From: Desmodesmus armatus
Lineage: Eukaryota; Chlorophyta; Chlorophyceae; Sphaeropleales; Scenedesmaceae
Reading direction: 5' to 3'
Length of the DNA: 64,000 nt
Assembly: GCA_007449985.2 (NCBI GenBank)
Contig: VIIQ02000087.1
Span: forward strand, 124,001 to 188,000
Below, piece by piece: positions 41,293-53,240 of the stretch. Numbering within the stretch: the stretch's first letter is position 1; each line of letters opens with the position of its first letter. Position numbers and translations under genes: made by a program. The notes below the pieces were generated by a model that worked only from the letters and a program-made list of their open reading frames with translations, was not told the origin of the DNA and searched no databases.

Positions 41293-41752
41293 TGTAGCTG
41301 GCTTCCTGTAGTGCCCTAGGCCTCCATGCTGTCCCTGAACCCTCTACCTCTTTGCTGTGGCACCAGTGGCAGCGGGCAGTCGCCCAGTCGCAGCAGCGGC
41401 AGTGTGCCAGCAGTTGGATGCCATCAGTGTGTTGACGCACCTCACCTCAAGGTGTTGTTGGTGTGGGGGTCATCCTGTGGCTCCACATGTGTGGTGGCGG
41501 CCTTGTGTGCGTGCCATGGTGTGGTGTCCAGCGCTGTGCCTGGGTGGTTGTGTTGTCTGTGCTGTGCCGCTGTTGGGCTCTGCACTTGCATGTTCAGCTC
41601 CTGCTACGCCTGCTCCTCTGGCGCACACTGGGGGGGGGGGGGGGCGGATTGGTGCTGTTGCTAGTTTTAGAGTGGTGGTTGTCAGGTGGCTGGGGCGTGT
41701 GTGGGCTGTTTGGCGCTGTGTTGTGTGCTGTTCCAGCAGGTTTTGTATGATG
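41293..41752. other. NOT1 3' UTR / flank
   Basis: 460 bases follow the NOT1 stop, with a 15-base poly(G) run at 41630-41644. They end abruptly where the second copy of the segmental duplication starts. No gene is seen. Confidence 0.5.
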
Positions 41753-42470
41753 GCTTGCACTGCCGGAACCACCACTTCCTAGGCCGGCCATTCCGCAGGG
41801 TGCCCCCTGGGGAGCCGTCCCCAAAGATCTCTCGCGCAGCATCCAACAACACACAACCCCACAAGTCTGAGGCCTCACCCACAGACAACATGCCCTGCTG
41901 CAAGGCCAACATCACCTCCCCACGCTTCTGAGCATACTCAGACGCGGCCAACAGCACACGATAGTCCTCACGGCGGGACTCGTCCCACTTCACAAACAGC
42001 TGGGCCGCCTCTCGGCGAGCCTGCCTTGCCCTGCACAGCTTTGGCACACTGACAGTGCACACCAGCACATTGTGGTCCGATGTGGCGACCACCTGCTCAT
42101 CAGCTACCACTCGGAGCGATTGCACCCTGGGAAACAGGGAAGCTGAGACCATAGCATAATCCAGCACACCACCACCACCCCGTCCCTGACGCAGACCATA
42201 CAGCCGAAAGGTTGCCCCTCCTATCTCGTCACCTGAGGCACGGCCATTCAGCAGGAGGCACTTAGTATCAGTGCACAACTCTATCAGCAGGCGACCACTC
42301 TGGTTCACAGGGCTGGTGTCAGAGTTGTGCCTAGCAGGCACCGCCGCAGGCTGGTCACCAGGAGACCCCAGATCGTCCAAGACTGCATCACAACCCAAAG
42401 ACCGGTCGTCCAGCTCACCCGTGTGCGCATTCATGTCCCCAAGAACACAAACTTCAGACATTCACCAAAC
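41753..42470 (-). mobile_element. LINE fragment carried in duplication copy 2
   Basis: This is the 5' part of the same truncated LINE copy as at 31.3-32.0 kb, with the endonuclease C-terminal domain (VLGDMNAHTG, LDYAMVS, TSDHNVLVC) and the start of the linker. Here the frame is intact where copy 1 has lost one G (near 31707), giving an open frame from 42461 to about 41753. It breaks off at 41753 in the NOT1 3' flank, without the LINE 3' end. Confidence 0.88.
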
Positions 42471-42599
42471 CATCTTCAGTCACCAAACCATCAGTTCTCA
42501 GCAAATCTAGGTGGGCACACACACTCATGTGCCATCACACACGCACACGACATGTGCTGGCCATGCATGAACCTGCTGATACAGACAAGTTGCACGCAC

Positions 42600-43935
42600 C
42601 TTTGCCAATGTCTAGCCGCTCCACCTTGTAGCAGCAGCGCACCATCTCCTCAACAACATCCAAACCACACAACAGGCCCATTGTTGCCCGCAGCTCCTTG
42701 AGCTCAGGCAGCACCTTTAAGGGCCTGCCGGGCAGGCCTCCTGTCAGGAACATGTGGCGGCACTGCTCCTGCCTGACCAGCCCCCCATCAATGATCAGGC
42801 AGGTGAGCTGCCTGGAGGCTGTGAGAGCCGCAATGTCTGCTGCTGTAGGGACGGCTGCAAGCTGCTCAGGTGTCTGTGGCAGCTCCAGGTGCTGCAGCTG
42901 TGTCAGCCCACTGAGCACTGCAAGGCCCAAACCCTGTGTGTTTTCGCTATCCTCGTTCACATCATCCTGCCCTGCCCGCTCCCCCACTGCCTCTGCCAAC
43001 AACGGAGTCCTCAGCACTGCTAGGTGCTGCAGGCTGCTCATGTCCCGCAGCAGCACAGCACTGAACCCAGCTGCACGGTCCACCTCTAGCCACCGCAGCG
43101 CAGTGAGCGCCGCTATAGCTGGGGTGCTGGCAAGAGACAACTCCACCGGGGATGGTAGGGAGGGGCCATATTCCATGTAGTCCAGGCCCCAACACATCGA
43201 GCTGGACGTTTCCCCACCCACCCACAGCTTGGTGAGGGACACTGGCAGGGCTGCAAAACCTGCAGCTGTGTATGACCCACCCTCTACCCGCAGCTCCTGC
43301 AAGTGGGTCAGGGCCCCCACTGACCCCAGCACAGCGTCCTGGGCACAGCCGCGCGCCAACTGCAAGTGGGTAAGGTGTAGCAGGCCGGACAACACTGGAC
43401 TGCTGTGCTGTGTCCTTTGGCTGCGGCAAAGCGACAGGTGCTGCAGGTTGGTGAAGGGCAGTGTGCTGAGTCCAACTGCACAGTTCCACAGCCTTAGGCT
43501 GGTGATGGCAGACAGCTCAGGCGGCAAGTCTGTGCCTGCCAGCTGTGTGATAGAGTTGCGCTGCACGGCCACTGCAACACACTCCAGGTCTAGGGAGCGC
43601 AATGTAGCAAGCTGCTCCACAGGGAGCTTGAGGGTAGGTAATACTGTGCGGAAGGGATCGTCTCTCACTGTCAGGCTGTCGACGGCTGCTGCAGCAGCGT
43701 GTGCTTGCAGCCAGCCTGACAGAGCTGTGATGCCTTGGCAATGTACGCTGATGCTGTTGGTGGCCATCACTGCTGCTGTGCGCCATGCTGAGCACACCCT
43801 GGCCATGCTGCCCAGCCGTTCTGCAGGCTCCAGACGGGCCAGCACCAGGGCCAGCAGCTGTGGAGGTAAACCGCAGGAGTTTCTGGGGGCCTGCACAACA
43901 CATAAGTGGAATCTGTGAGTGCTTCTGCCAATCAT
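42600..43935 (-). pseudogene. F-box/LRR exon 1, second copy of gene B (B')
   Basis: The exon is open from the ATG at 43935 to the donor at 42600 (LDIGK, then GTGCGT). It encodes F-box-like GLPPQLLALVLARLEPAERL and a run of LRRs such as LTHLQELRVEGGSYT and LAALRSLDL-type units. It lacks the frameshift of copy 1 near 32310. No exon 2 or 3 follows, because the duplication ends inside the LINE, so only an F-box/LRR fragment of about 445 residues could be made. MIGRSTHRFHLCVVQ at the start may be intron sequence, since GTTGTGCAG before the next codon resembles an acceptor used in the paralogues. Confidence 0.7.
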
Positions 43936-44850
43936 GGTGATTTAAAGGGAATTCAAGGCCCCAGACTTGATTAACGAGCATGTGCTTATGAGTGGGCACG
44001 GGTGTCATACAAGAGGGCAGCTGAAGAGCAGCAGCTACAGCAAAGGGACTGGTGTGTGCATTGCAAGGTGCTGAGCAGGCCCTGAGCTTACTGAAGGGTG
44101 AGATGAACATGATGTGTGCATCAGGTCCACCACAGCGTGTGCTGAGGCGTTCAGTGTTGCTGGGAGGTAAAAGCACTGACAGTGGTGCCTGCCACTAGTG
44201 GCAGTAGGTGCAGACACGGTCACCGATGTATGAGGGTGTAGCAGCAGGCACGAAATTTGACTGAATACAGTGAAAGATTCAGGCATGGATGATCAACGTT
44301 CCCAGCAGCACCCGGGAGTTAGTAACTGCCGTTATGTTGTAGAGTCGCCGTATGAGTGAGCAACAAGCTTGCTATTGTTGATATAGCCTACCAACGGGTA
44401 AGCCTGAGTTGTGTGTCTGTTTCCTTGCCACTGCGGAGAGCTGACACCGAAATGGCCTGCAAGCACGCACTGCTGGTCCCGCAGGCCCCAAAGTGCAGGT
44501 TGAGGCTGCCAGTGAGATCATCAACTAACCAACTACCTATATTTTCACTTGTACCCCCCAAAAGCACTGTAATACAGTCCTCACCCACTTGGACGTCCAT
44601 GTGTCAACACCAGCCTGGCACTGTACCTGCCAGCCTTGCATGCATGCTGCGCAGTAGGCAGTACGCACTGCTGCTGTGCAGCAGCCACTGCAGCTGCCAC
44701 CGCTGCGAGCGCAGAATGGCAGGCAGTGTCACACAGCTTTACAACTGCCGCCCTGTGGCAGTGATGATGAAAGCTTTGGCAGCTGCTGGGGCAGCCCCAT
44801 CGCTGACTGACTCACAAAACAGCTGGTCAGCACAATCGGCTCCACACTGC

Positions 44851-45627
44851 AACTCTGTGTCTGCCTTTCAGACCTTGGGCCCTGCACTATTGAGGCTCAC
44901 AACATGCACACCTGCAGCTGCTGCAAACAAGATGTAGGCATGCGTGCCAGCAGGCCACCACTGGCGGCACTAGCACACATTGGTAGCTGACCACGGCTGC
45001 ACCAGGCCAACGCGCCCTTGTAACAGGTGAAGTCAAACCACGCAGCCAAGGGCAAGTGACACTTTGCTGGCACCTGTGCATAAGCTGACACCATTCAGTT
45101 GCGGTGTGATATAGTTACGCCCAGATGAATTGATCAACACCGGCAAAGAGCTGCACGAGCACCAGCAGTATTTTTGCTCTGGCGGTCTTAGCCCTGCGGT
45201 CTTAGCCCTTCATGTGCGCAACTAAGCAATGGCTGGAGCCTGCAGTACAACCCAGCTAGCCCATGCAATAGCTACAGCCACTGCAGCTGACAGTAGCAGC
45301 TACTTCATGCCAGCACAACACACCCGTCAACTAATCAGCGTGATGTTGCATAAGTACCCATGCACAACACCAAAACCATTTGAAAGCTGCAAACAGAACA
45401 AAAGCTGCACATCATGCACCTGTGTGCCACACAGACGGCGTGCACGATTCAACAGTAATTGTCAATATTCTGCAAGACTGCCAGCTCTGTCGTATGCACA
45501 ACATAATGCTACAGAGCCAAGGCAGTCCTGCCAGCTCAATCGCCAGTGCACGCCAGGCCAGCACAACAACACACACACTGTTACCAGCATGCCACCCCTC
45601 AGGGGTCAGGAGTCTTGCTGTGCAACA
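44851..45627. other. Intergenic region right of duplication copy 2
   Basis: No recognised gene. A repeated CTTAGCCCT phrase (GGTCTTAGCCCTGCGGTCTTAGCCCT) lies at 45184-45209. It continues into the 3' end of F-box gene C on the minus strand. Confidence 0.45.
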
Positions 45628-48232
45628 TCAGCCCTGCTGCATGCTGTTCTGCTGCTGCAGCGCCTGCACCTGGGCCCCTAGTGCTGCAACCATTGCCTTC
45701 AGGTCTCCCACATCCCCCTGCAGGTTAGCAATTTCCGCTTTCTGCGTGTCCTGCTTGTCCTGCTGCCTCTGCTGCTTGCCCTCCTGCTCCTGCAGGCGTT
45801 CCCCGAGGCTCGCAACAGTAGCTCGCAGCTCAGTCACTTCTCCCTCGAGCAGTAGTGAGTATTCTGCTGCCGCCCTGCTCATGCTTCGCAGGGCAGGCAG
45901 TACGTCCCAGCCGTAGCTCGGGGCTTGCATGTGGTGCTCCAGCGCTGTCTCCAGGGCTTTGAGTGGCAGCTTGCGCCATATGTCAGGAGGCTGCCCGGGT
46001 GCGGTCTGGCGCAGTAGGCACAGTGGGCAGGAATAAGCAGCCAAGCTTCGGTACAAGGTGTGCACAAGCCTTTGGGCTGGCAGCAACGAGTTGGCTGGCG
46101 GCGTGACAGCACAACAGCAATTAGTCATACTGCTGCTGGGAGGCCTGAACGCAGCACCCCATGGTGTAGTGCAAAGGGCACTGCTGGCATCGGGCTAGCC
46201 TACCAAAGCATTGCAGTGCACGGGAATGCGATGCTGCGCAGCACAACCACCTGGTGCGCTGTGATGCTGCAACCCACCTTCATTTCGAAGTCGGTGGTGC
46301 AGCAGTCTTTGAACACAACCATCAAGTTTGTGAGCTTCCTGCAGCTGACCAGGGCCACAATGCCGCCAAAGTGAGCAGGGTCCACATCCATGACGTCAAG
46401 CTCCCTCAGCCTTTGAAGTTTGGTCATGCTGCACCAGAAGCCCTCTGTGTGCTCGTCGGCGTGCACATCCACAACCAGGCGGGTCAGGGACCCCAACTGG
46501 CCCAACAGGCCAGCGCTACACCAGTCCCCTCCATCAAGGGTATCATACACCTCAAAAACTTCCTCATCAGGCATGGCTGCAAACGGAAGCAGATGGAGCA
46601 GCAGCAGCAGTGGCGGCGGCATTGAAGGCACATGTGATGTCATGAGCAGGTGAAAGGGTCGCCACCAGTGGCATGCATGTGACCTCAGTGAGTTGCTGCA
46701 ACACAACATCTTGACACACAACGTCAAAATGGGCGGTGGCGCCTGTGTTCTGCAGGTATACAGAGGGCACTTTGGACTGAAGCCAGCACAACAGCCACGC
46801 CTTGGTGTGACAGCCGTGGCAGAAGTCACACTCCTACACAAATGAACAACACGTGAAGACACGTATGCTGTCATCCGATGCCGGGCGCAAACCCACGTCC
46901 TCCGGATTTGAAAATGAATGGTCACACACAGGCTTTGGGTGCCAGCTACACAAACCACTTATGCATACCTGTGTCAAGCTGAATTTGCTGCACATTTGGG
47001 CAGCACCGTATCATGGCAGACACGTTTTTGGCATTAGCCAGCAGCCCCATTGTTGCCTGCAACTCCTGCAGCTGCGGCAGCCATCGGGACGTAATCTTTG
47101 ACCGGCCGTCAGGAAGCTGCTGTGTTGTGCTGAACATGTGGCAGTACTGCTCCTGCTTGACCAGGCCCCCGCCGATGATCAGGCAGGTGAGCTGGCTGGA
47201 CGCTGTGAGGGCGGCTACCTCTGCCGCTGTAGGGTCAGCTGCAAGCTGGTCGCGTGTCTGTGAGAGGTCCAGGTGCTGCAGCTGTGTGAGCCGAGTAAGG
47301 ACTGCAAGGCCCACACCCCTTGCTTCTTCCTGCTCCTCACCCCCTGCTGGCGCTGCTGCTGCTAGCAAGGGAGTGCCCCACACTACCAGGTGCTGCAGGC
47401 TGCTCATGTCCCGCAGCAGCGCAGCACTGAACCCTGCTACACAGCTCACCTCCAGCCACCGCAGCGCTGTCAGCGCCGCTATAGCTGGGGTGGTGTCAAG
47501 AGACAGTGTGACGTTGGGTGTGGGCTGGCGGTAATCTAAGGACTCCTGCCGTACACACAGCTTAGTGAGGGACACTGGCAGCGCTGCCAAGCTGGCAACT
47601 GTGTAAGAGCGTCCCACAACCCGCAGCTCCTGCAGGGAGGTCAGGGCCCCCACTGTCCCCAGCACAGCATCCTGGGCACAGCCATATTACAGCTGCAGGC
47701 TGGTGAGGTGCAGCAGGCTGGATACCTCTGGGATGCTGCTGGGAGGGTCCCTGCTGGACAAAATCAGGTGCTGCAGGTTGGTGAAGGCTGGCAGTGTGCT
47801 GAGCCCGACTTCACAGCTCCACAGCCTGAGGCGGGTGATGGCAGACAGCTCAGGCGGCAGGGCTGTCGCTGCTGCCTGTGTGCCAGCCTGACCCTGCACG
47901 GCCACTGTCAAGCTGTCCAGGCTTAGGGAGCGCAGGCTGGCAAGTTGCTGCACAGGGAGGGTCAGTGGCTCTTGACGCCAAGAGCCATGTGTTACTGTCA
48001 GGCTGTCAAGGCCTGCTGCTGCGGCATATGACTGCAGCCAGCCAGAGAGAGCTTTGACACGGTCTGGATCCTTACTGCTGTGACTACTGCCAGCTGCACT
48101 GATGCTGCTGGTGGCCATCACTGCTGCTACGCGCCATGCTGAGCACACCCTGGCCATGCTGCCCAGACGCTCTGCAGGCTGCAGGCGGGCCAGCACCAGG
48201 GCCAGCAGCTGAGGAGGCAGCCGGGAGAACAT
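45628..48232 (-). CDS. F-box/LRR/coiled-coil gene C with one in-frame stop
   Basis: Exon 1 (48232-46969) starts MFSRLPPQLLALVLARLQPA, an F-box-like opening, and carries LRRs (LASLRSLSLDSL, FTNLQHLIL, LTSLQELRVVG). Exon 2 (46576-46278) has MPDEEVFEVYDTLDGGDWCS, LTRLVVDVHADEHTEGFWCS and HFGGIVALVSC. Exon 3 (46005-45628) has GQPPDIWRKLPLKALETALE, then a Glu/Gln/Lys coiled coil ending in QQQNSMQQG. Introns are phase 1 and phase 0. The family role should be substrate recognition in SCF ubiquitin ligases, inferred from the F-box plus LRR layout. At about 47688-47693 a TAA TAT stands where paralogues have Glu-Asp before GCAQDAVLG, so the first exon is stopped after about 180 codons unless the base calls are wrong. 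The gene lies head to head with D. Confidence 0.75.
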
Positions 48233-48574
48233 GGAATCCTGTGGATTAGGAGGACGAAAAGGTCAAGCCGGGCTTGATGGTGAGTGTGTGTGCTACCATG
48301 TCAGACACGGAGCAAGAAACCGTGAGAGGGGGGCATTGCTGTCACAATTGCTGTCGCTGCCAAGGTGCCAGAGCGGGGTTTGACAACTTGTGACCACCAG
48401 GGCATTGCAGGCAGCTGGTGACAAACCAATGCGAGTTTTGCAACTGCACCAGGCTTGCACGACACAGCGGGCACGTATGCTGTTTGTCAAGTACAAGGTG
48501 GGACCCCAAATCTTGTCTTGGGGTCGGCAGCAACATAGAAATACTGCTGACAGTGTGCTGATCAGCTCAGTAGT

Positions 48575-49165
48575 GGCAGGGATGTGTCGCGCAGCATCGC
48601 AGCTTTAGAATTAGAATAGAAGGTGGCGTCACTGTATACTTTGAAAGCTGACAAACTCACAGGGCTGGTGGATACCTCCATGCTCCAAGAGCCCGGTGTC
48701 TTGCTAATCTGCCCAGCCTGCTGCCCAGTGCAGTCGCTTGGAGAACTCGACCAACAGGATGTACTTGTACTGTAGTAGGAACGAATACTGATTCTCACAA
48801 GGAGAGTGGGGGTTGGGGAAAGGGGAGAAAAGGTACATGAAATAGGGTATGTGAGTAATGAAGGTAACGAACCCTGCCACCCAACCTGCACAACCTGACC
48901 TAATCCCGATCTGGCAACTGCTGATGATCGCATAAGGGTGATGGGCATCTGCAGTTCTTGTAAACGTTAATCTTCACTAAAATACGTCTAACACTTGTTT
49001 GGTCCGTTTTGCGCGCGAAGCTGCTAAGCAGTGCTTCAGTGAACACCTTGGACTTTTGGAACCATGGAGTTATCCACGAGTTATCCACGAGCCCTGTGAG
49101 TTTATCAGCTTTCACGACCCACAGTGATGCAAACATGTCAATCTGCGATATTGCGCGACACATCC
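48575..49165. repeat. Inverted repeat between divergent F-box genes C and D
   Basis: The arm 48575-48715 matches the reverse complement of about 49025-49165, with shared GGGATGTGTCGCGCA, GCATCGCAG/ATATCGCAG, GAAAGCTGA(C/T)AAACTCACA and GGGCT(G/C)GTGGATA. The symmetry axis near 48870 is also the midpoint between the start codons of C (48232) and D (49500). The arms are therefore the duplicated 5' regions of the two genes. The rest of 48233-49499 holds no other gene. A tandem GTGCTTGTCAGCACCTAAA pair lies near 49176-49212. Confidence 0.8.
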
Positions 49166-49499
49166 CCTTCTGCGCTTGTCAGCACCTAAAGGTGCTTGTC
49201 AGCACCTAAAGTTACACTAGTGCTGCTCATGTGTGTCACCAGTCACCCCAACACCTGACAGACAGCCGTACATGCCCCTGAGTGTCGTTGATACCTTGCT
49301 CCATAGCAGACACTGCAATACCATGTCACCAACTGCCTTCAGTACCCTGCACTAGTGGTCACAAGTTGTCGTTGCGCGCTCTGGCACCTTGGCAGCAACA
49401 GCAATCCCCTCCCCTATCACAGTGCCGTTACCCATTTCTGAAACATCAGCATACACATGCACCGACATGACAGCCAGCTTTTGTTTTGTGCAGGATTCC

Positions 49500-51989
49500 A
49501 TGTTCTGTCGGCTGCCTCCGCAGCTGCTGGCCCTAGTGCTGGCCCACATACAGCCAGCTGAGCGTCTGGGCAGCATGGCCAGGGTGTGCTCAGCATGGCG
49601 CGCAGCAGCAGTGATGGCCACCAACAGCATCAGTGCACATGGAACAGGTTGCTGGTGTAAAGGCATGAGACAGCCAGAAGCCACAGCTTTGTCTGGTTGG
49701 ATGCCAGCTCACGCTGCTGCAGCAGCCCTTGACAGCCTCACAGTGACAGGAAACAGGCTACCCACCCTGCAGCTCCCTGTGCAGCAGCTTGCCAGCCTGC
49801 GCTCCCTCGACCTGGACAGCTTGACAGTGGCCGTGCAGGGTCAGGCTGCCACACAGGCCACAGCCCTGCCGCCTGAGCTGTCTGCCATCATTCGCCTCAG
49901 GCTGTGGGACTGCTATGTTGGGCTCAGCACCCTGCCAGCCTTCACCAACCTGCAGCACCTGGAGTTGCACGACCGTGAGGTCCCCAGCAGTAGTGCAGAG
50001 GTGGCTGGCCTGCTGCAACTCACCAGCCTGCACCTGTCGGGTGGCTATGCCCAGGACGCTGTGCTGGGGTCAGTGGGGGGGCTGACTCGCCTGCAGGAGG
50101 TGCTGGTGGAGGGGAAACAGTATTCAACTGCAGGCTTTGTAACCCTGCCAGTGTCCCTGACCCAGTTGCGGGTTAAGTCGCAGAGCTTTTCAGCCTATAA
50201 CCAGCCCCCACCCTGGTCGTCACACTGTCCCTTGCCAACACCCCAGCTGTGGCCGCGCTGACAGCCCTTCGGCGGCTGCAGGTGGAAAATGTAGCTGGGT
50301 TCAGTGCTGCGCTGCTGCGGGACATGAGCAGCCTGCAGCACCTGGCAGTGCGCCGGACTCCCTTGCTGGCAGAGGTTGAGGGGGAGGAGGGGGAATCAGA
50401 CGATGCAAGTGAGGAGGAGGATGACAGACGGCAACTGGGCCTTGCAATCCTCAGTGGGCTGACACAGCTGCAGCACCTGGAGCTACCACAGGCGCGCAAG
50501 CAGCTTGCAGCCGTCCCTACAGCAGCGGATGTTGCCGCCCTCACAGCTTCCAGCCAGCTCACATGCCTGATCATCAACGGGGGGCTGGTCAGGCAGGAGC
50601 TGTACCACCACATGTTCCCAGAGGGGCGGCAGCTGCCAGAGCTGAAGGAGTTGCGAGCAACCATGGGCCTGTTGGGCAAAGAGGATGACGTGAGCAAGCT
50701 GGCGGGCTGTTGCCCAAACCTGGTGCAACTGGATGTTGACGAAGGTGTGTACTATGTGCTTGTGATGTTGCTTGATTTGCTGTCGAGGTGAAGCCCTCAG
50801 CCCAACACGCCCACACGGACACCGACATAGCTTGGTAACTGACAGCGGCAGCCCCGGCAAGCTCATGCAAACACGTGTGCAGACAGTGGCCCAGCTGGAG
50901 CGCCTGCGTTCGCAGCAGTTTAGTCGTCTTGACTGGTTGCAGCTTTGCAGTCCCGTCACCTTCCTCACACCTCCTGCACCAATCACCTCCAGCTTGATTG
51001 CCGTCAAGTGCCCACTGCGCCCTCACCGTTGCTGTTGCTGTTGCTGCTGCTGTTATTGCTGCTGCTGCTGCTGCTGTCACAGCCATGTATGGCGAGCCTG
51101 TGTTCGAACTCTACCAATCCTACGAAGAAGGCTACTGGTGCAGTGTGTGCATGCTGAGCGAGTTAAAGTCCCTGACACGCCTCACCTTGGACGTGGGCAG
51201 CCAAGAATGCACGGAAGTCTTCTGGCGCAGCATGGCCGAGCTTACAACCCTGAGGCACCTGTCCATCAAAGAGCTGAGCAAGGCGTCCTTTGGGGGCATC
51301 TGCCGCATGGTTGCATGCAGGGAGCTTACGTACCTGCACACCAACAACTCAGAAGAATTTCCAAACTTCACAATGACGGTGAGCTTCATAACATACACTG
51401 CACGTTTTGGTGTGAATGCATGTGGTGCCCCTGTGTGAGACCTTTTCTGTCTCCCCTGCACCGTCCCTCAGGGCGCGCAGGTCTGACCGGCTGCATCATG
51501 TGCCAGCTACAGCGACAGCCGTGCGGTTGTCCTTGTAGCAAGGGCTGCTGCCAGCCATCTGCCTTTGAATCCCAGCTGCTTGTTCCTGCTGCTTTCACCC
51601 ACTGCACTTGCTGCCGCCCCCAGACCAACGGCCAGCCGCCTGACATATGGCGCAGGCTGCCCTATGAGGCACTGGATGCAACGATAACGCAGTACACCAA
51701 CGCCGCCGCCTACGGCTGGGATCTTCAGGGCGCGATGCAGAGCATGACACGTGCTGCTGCAGAACACTCCCAGGTGCTGGAGCATGAGAGCAAGGAGCTG
51801 CGGAAGGAAGTGGTGCAGCTGCGCGCCACCGTGGCGAGCCTGGCGAGCCAGCAGCAGCAGCGGGACAAGCAGCAGCAGGAGAGGGACAAGCAGCAGCAGC
51901 AGGAGGTTGCTGACCTGCAGGGGACTGTGGCAGCACTTGTTGCCCAGGTGCAGGTGCTGCTGCAGCAGAACAATATGCGGCAGGGGTGA
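49500..51989 (+). CDS. F-box/LRR/coiled-coil gene D with one frameshift
   Basis: Exon 1 (49500-50744) opens MFCRLPPQLLALVLAHIQPA and has LRRs (LASLRSLDLDSL, FTNLQHLEL, LTQLQHLELPQ). A one-base indel near 50205-50215 breaks the frame between NQPPP and VTLSLANTP. Exon 2 (51083-51378) has MYGEPVFELYQSYEEGYWCS, LTRLTLDVGSQECTEVFWRS and ASFGGICRMVACRELTYL; it is the uninterrupted version of the exon that carries the GT array in gene A. Exon 3 (51624-51989) has GQPPDIWRRLPYEALDATI, then a Gln/Arg/Lys coiled coil ending in QQNNMRQG. Phases are 1 and 0. The function should be as for gene C. The exon 1 acceptor-like TTTTGTGCAG just before the ATG suggests a 5' non-coding exon. Confidence 0.78.
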
Positions 51990-53240
51990 CCCGGCACTAC
52001 AAGGTGTTGGTGTTGTGAGGCTGTGGCATGTAGCTGCCATATCGGCTAATTTGCGGTGCTGCCGTGCTGTCGTTATTCAAACCACGCCATAGCTGGGTGC
52101 TGTGCCACAGCCGGGCAAGGTGCTTAATCTGTTGTGATGTTTGTATGGTGGGAGGAACACATCGCACAGGCTGGAGGCATACAGGCATCTAAGCAGCTTT
52201 AGCTGCAGGCCTGCATGCCAGCTGGCGTCAGCCATGCATCGGCTGCCTAGAAGTTTCCTAGACAACGTGATGTACGTCACAGGGTGTTGATGTACTGTAC
52301 ATACTGCAAACATGCATATTTTGTGCTTAAGTTGTTGCGCACGGGTGTACAGATGTGGTGACACTGCCTCGTTGACTGGATGTTGCAGCAGTTGTGTTAG
52401 CTGCACTTGCGTTGCAAGTCCTTGCCCAAGGCTGCAGGCGGCAATTTTGTGTGGCTTGAATTGTCTTGGGTAGATGGCTTCGTGTCAGCTTCCAGCAGCT
52501 GTAGGCACTGATGGACCATCAGTGATGGTGGTTCTCAGAGAATGCGTTTTGATGAATCTGGGTTGAGTACTGTCTTTCAAAGCACAACAAAGTTTGTTAC
52601 CATCTTACTGTTACCATCCTTACTTTGACGGTGGCAGTGCATGTCAACATGTGCTGCGCCGTACCTGAGTTGTCTTGCACCACCTGTGGCACCCCTTTTT
52701 GCATGGTTGTTACATGCTGCATGCGTGTATGTCTTCAACACGACCTGCTTATGTCGCTTGAACAAGTGGTGTTCTTCGTGACCACACACATTGCCTGTTG
52801 ATGGCATGAGGCAGCAGCTGCAAGCAGTGCCACCATAATGGGCCAGATGCATGCACCATATGAAGTGCAGCACTGGCGGTCAAACAAAGTACATGCACAG
52901 CCGCTGCCGCGGCAGCCCCTCCCTGCCCTGATCAGGGCTGTCCATCATGGCATGGACAGCAACAGCAATACGGTATACTGCAGCAGGTGCCTGAGCTCAA
53001 CATCGCACATTACATTGTGCAATGTGCGACCGATTATCCAACATGAAGGGTCGTCGATGGGCTGGTGGCCTTCGTTGGAAGCTGTCCTGCCAGGAAGCTG
53101 GCCCACCTTCGATCGACAGGACGGGACCTTGAAAGCCGGTCAATAAGACTCGTTCGCGCACGATACACTCATCATGCGTTGTATACACACATTCAATGAT
53201 TGACGTGAAGCTGAAGGCCTGTCCTGATAAAGCTGAAGCT
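51990..53240. other. Intergenic region
   Basis: No recognised gene over 1.25 kb. A short palindrome (CATTACATTGTGCAATGTGCG) lies near 53008-53030. Confidence 0.45.

Larger units (their letters stand above)
41753..44850. repeat. Segmental duplication, copy 2 (about 3.1 kb)
   Basis: Direct-orientation partner of 31331-34420. Similarity fades after about 44800, where short gaps appear, and ends near the shared AGCACAATCGGC. Confidence 0.92.

Noticed and set aside
47680..47700. Stop codon reassignment as an explanation for the in-frame stop in gene C
   Set aside because: The codon is TAA, used as an ordinary stop in this window (end of the gulonolactone oxidase). The CUA tRNA nearby would read UAG only.
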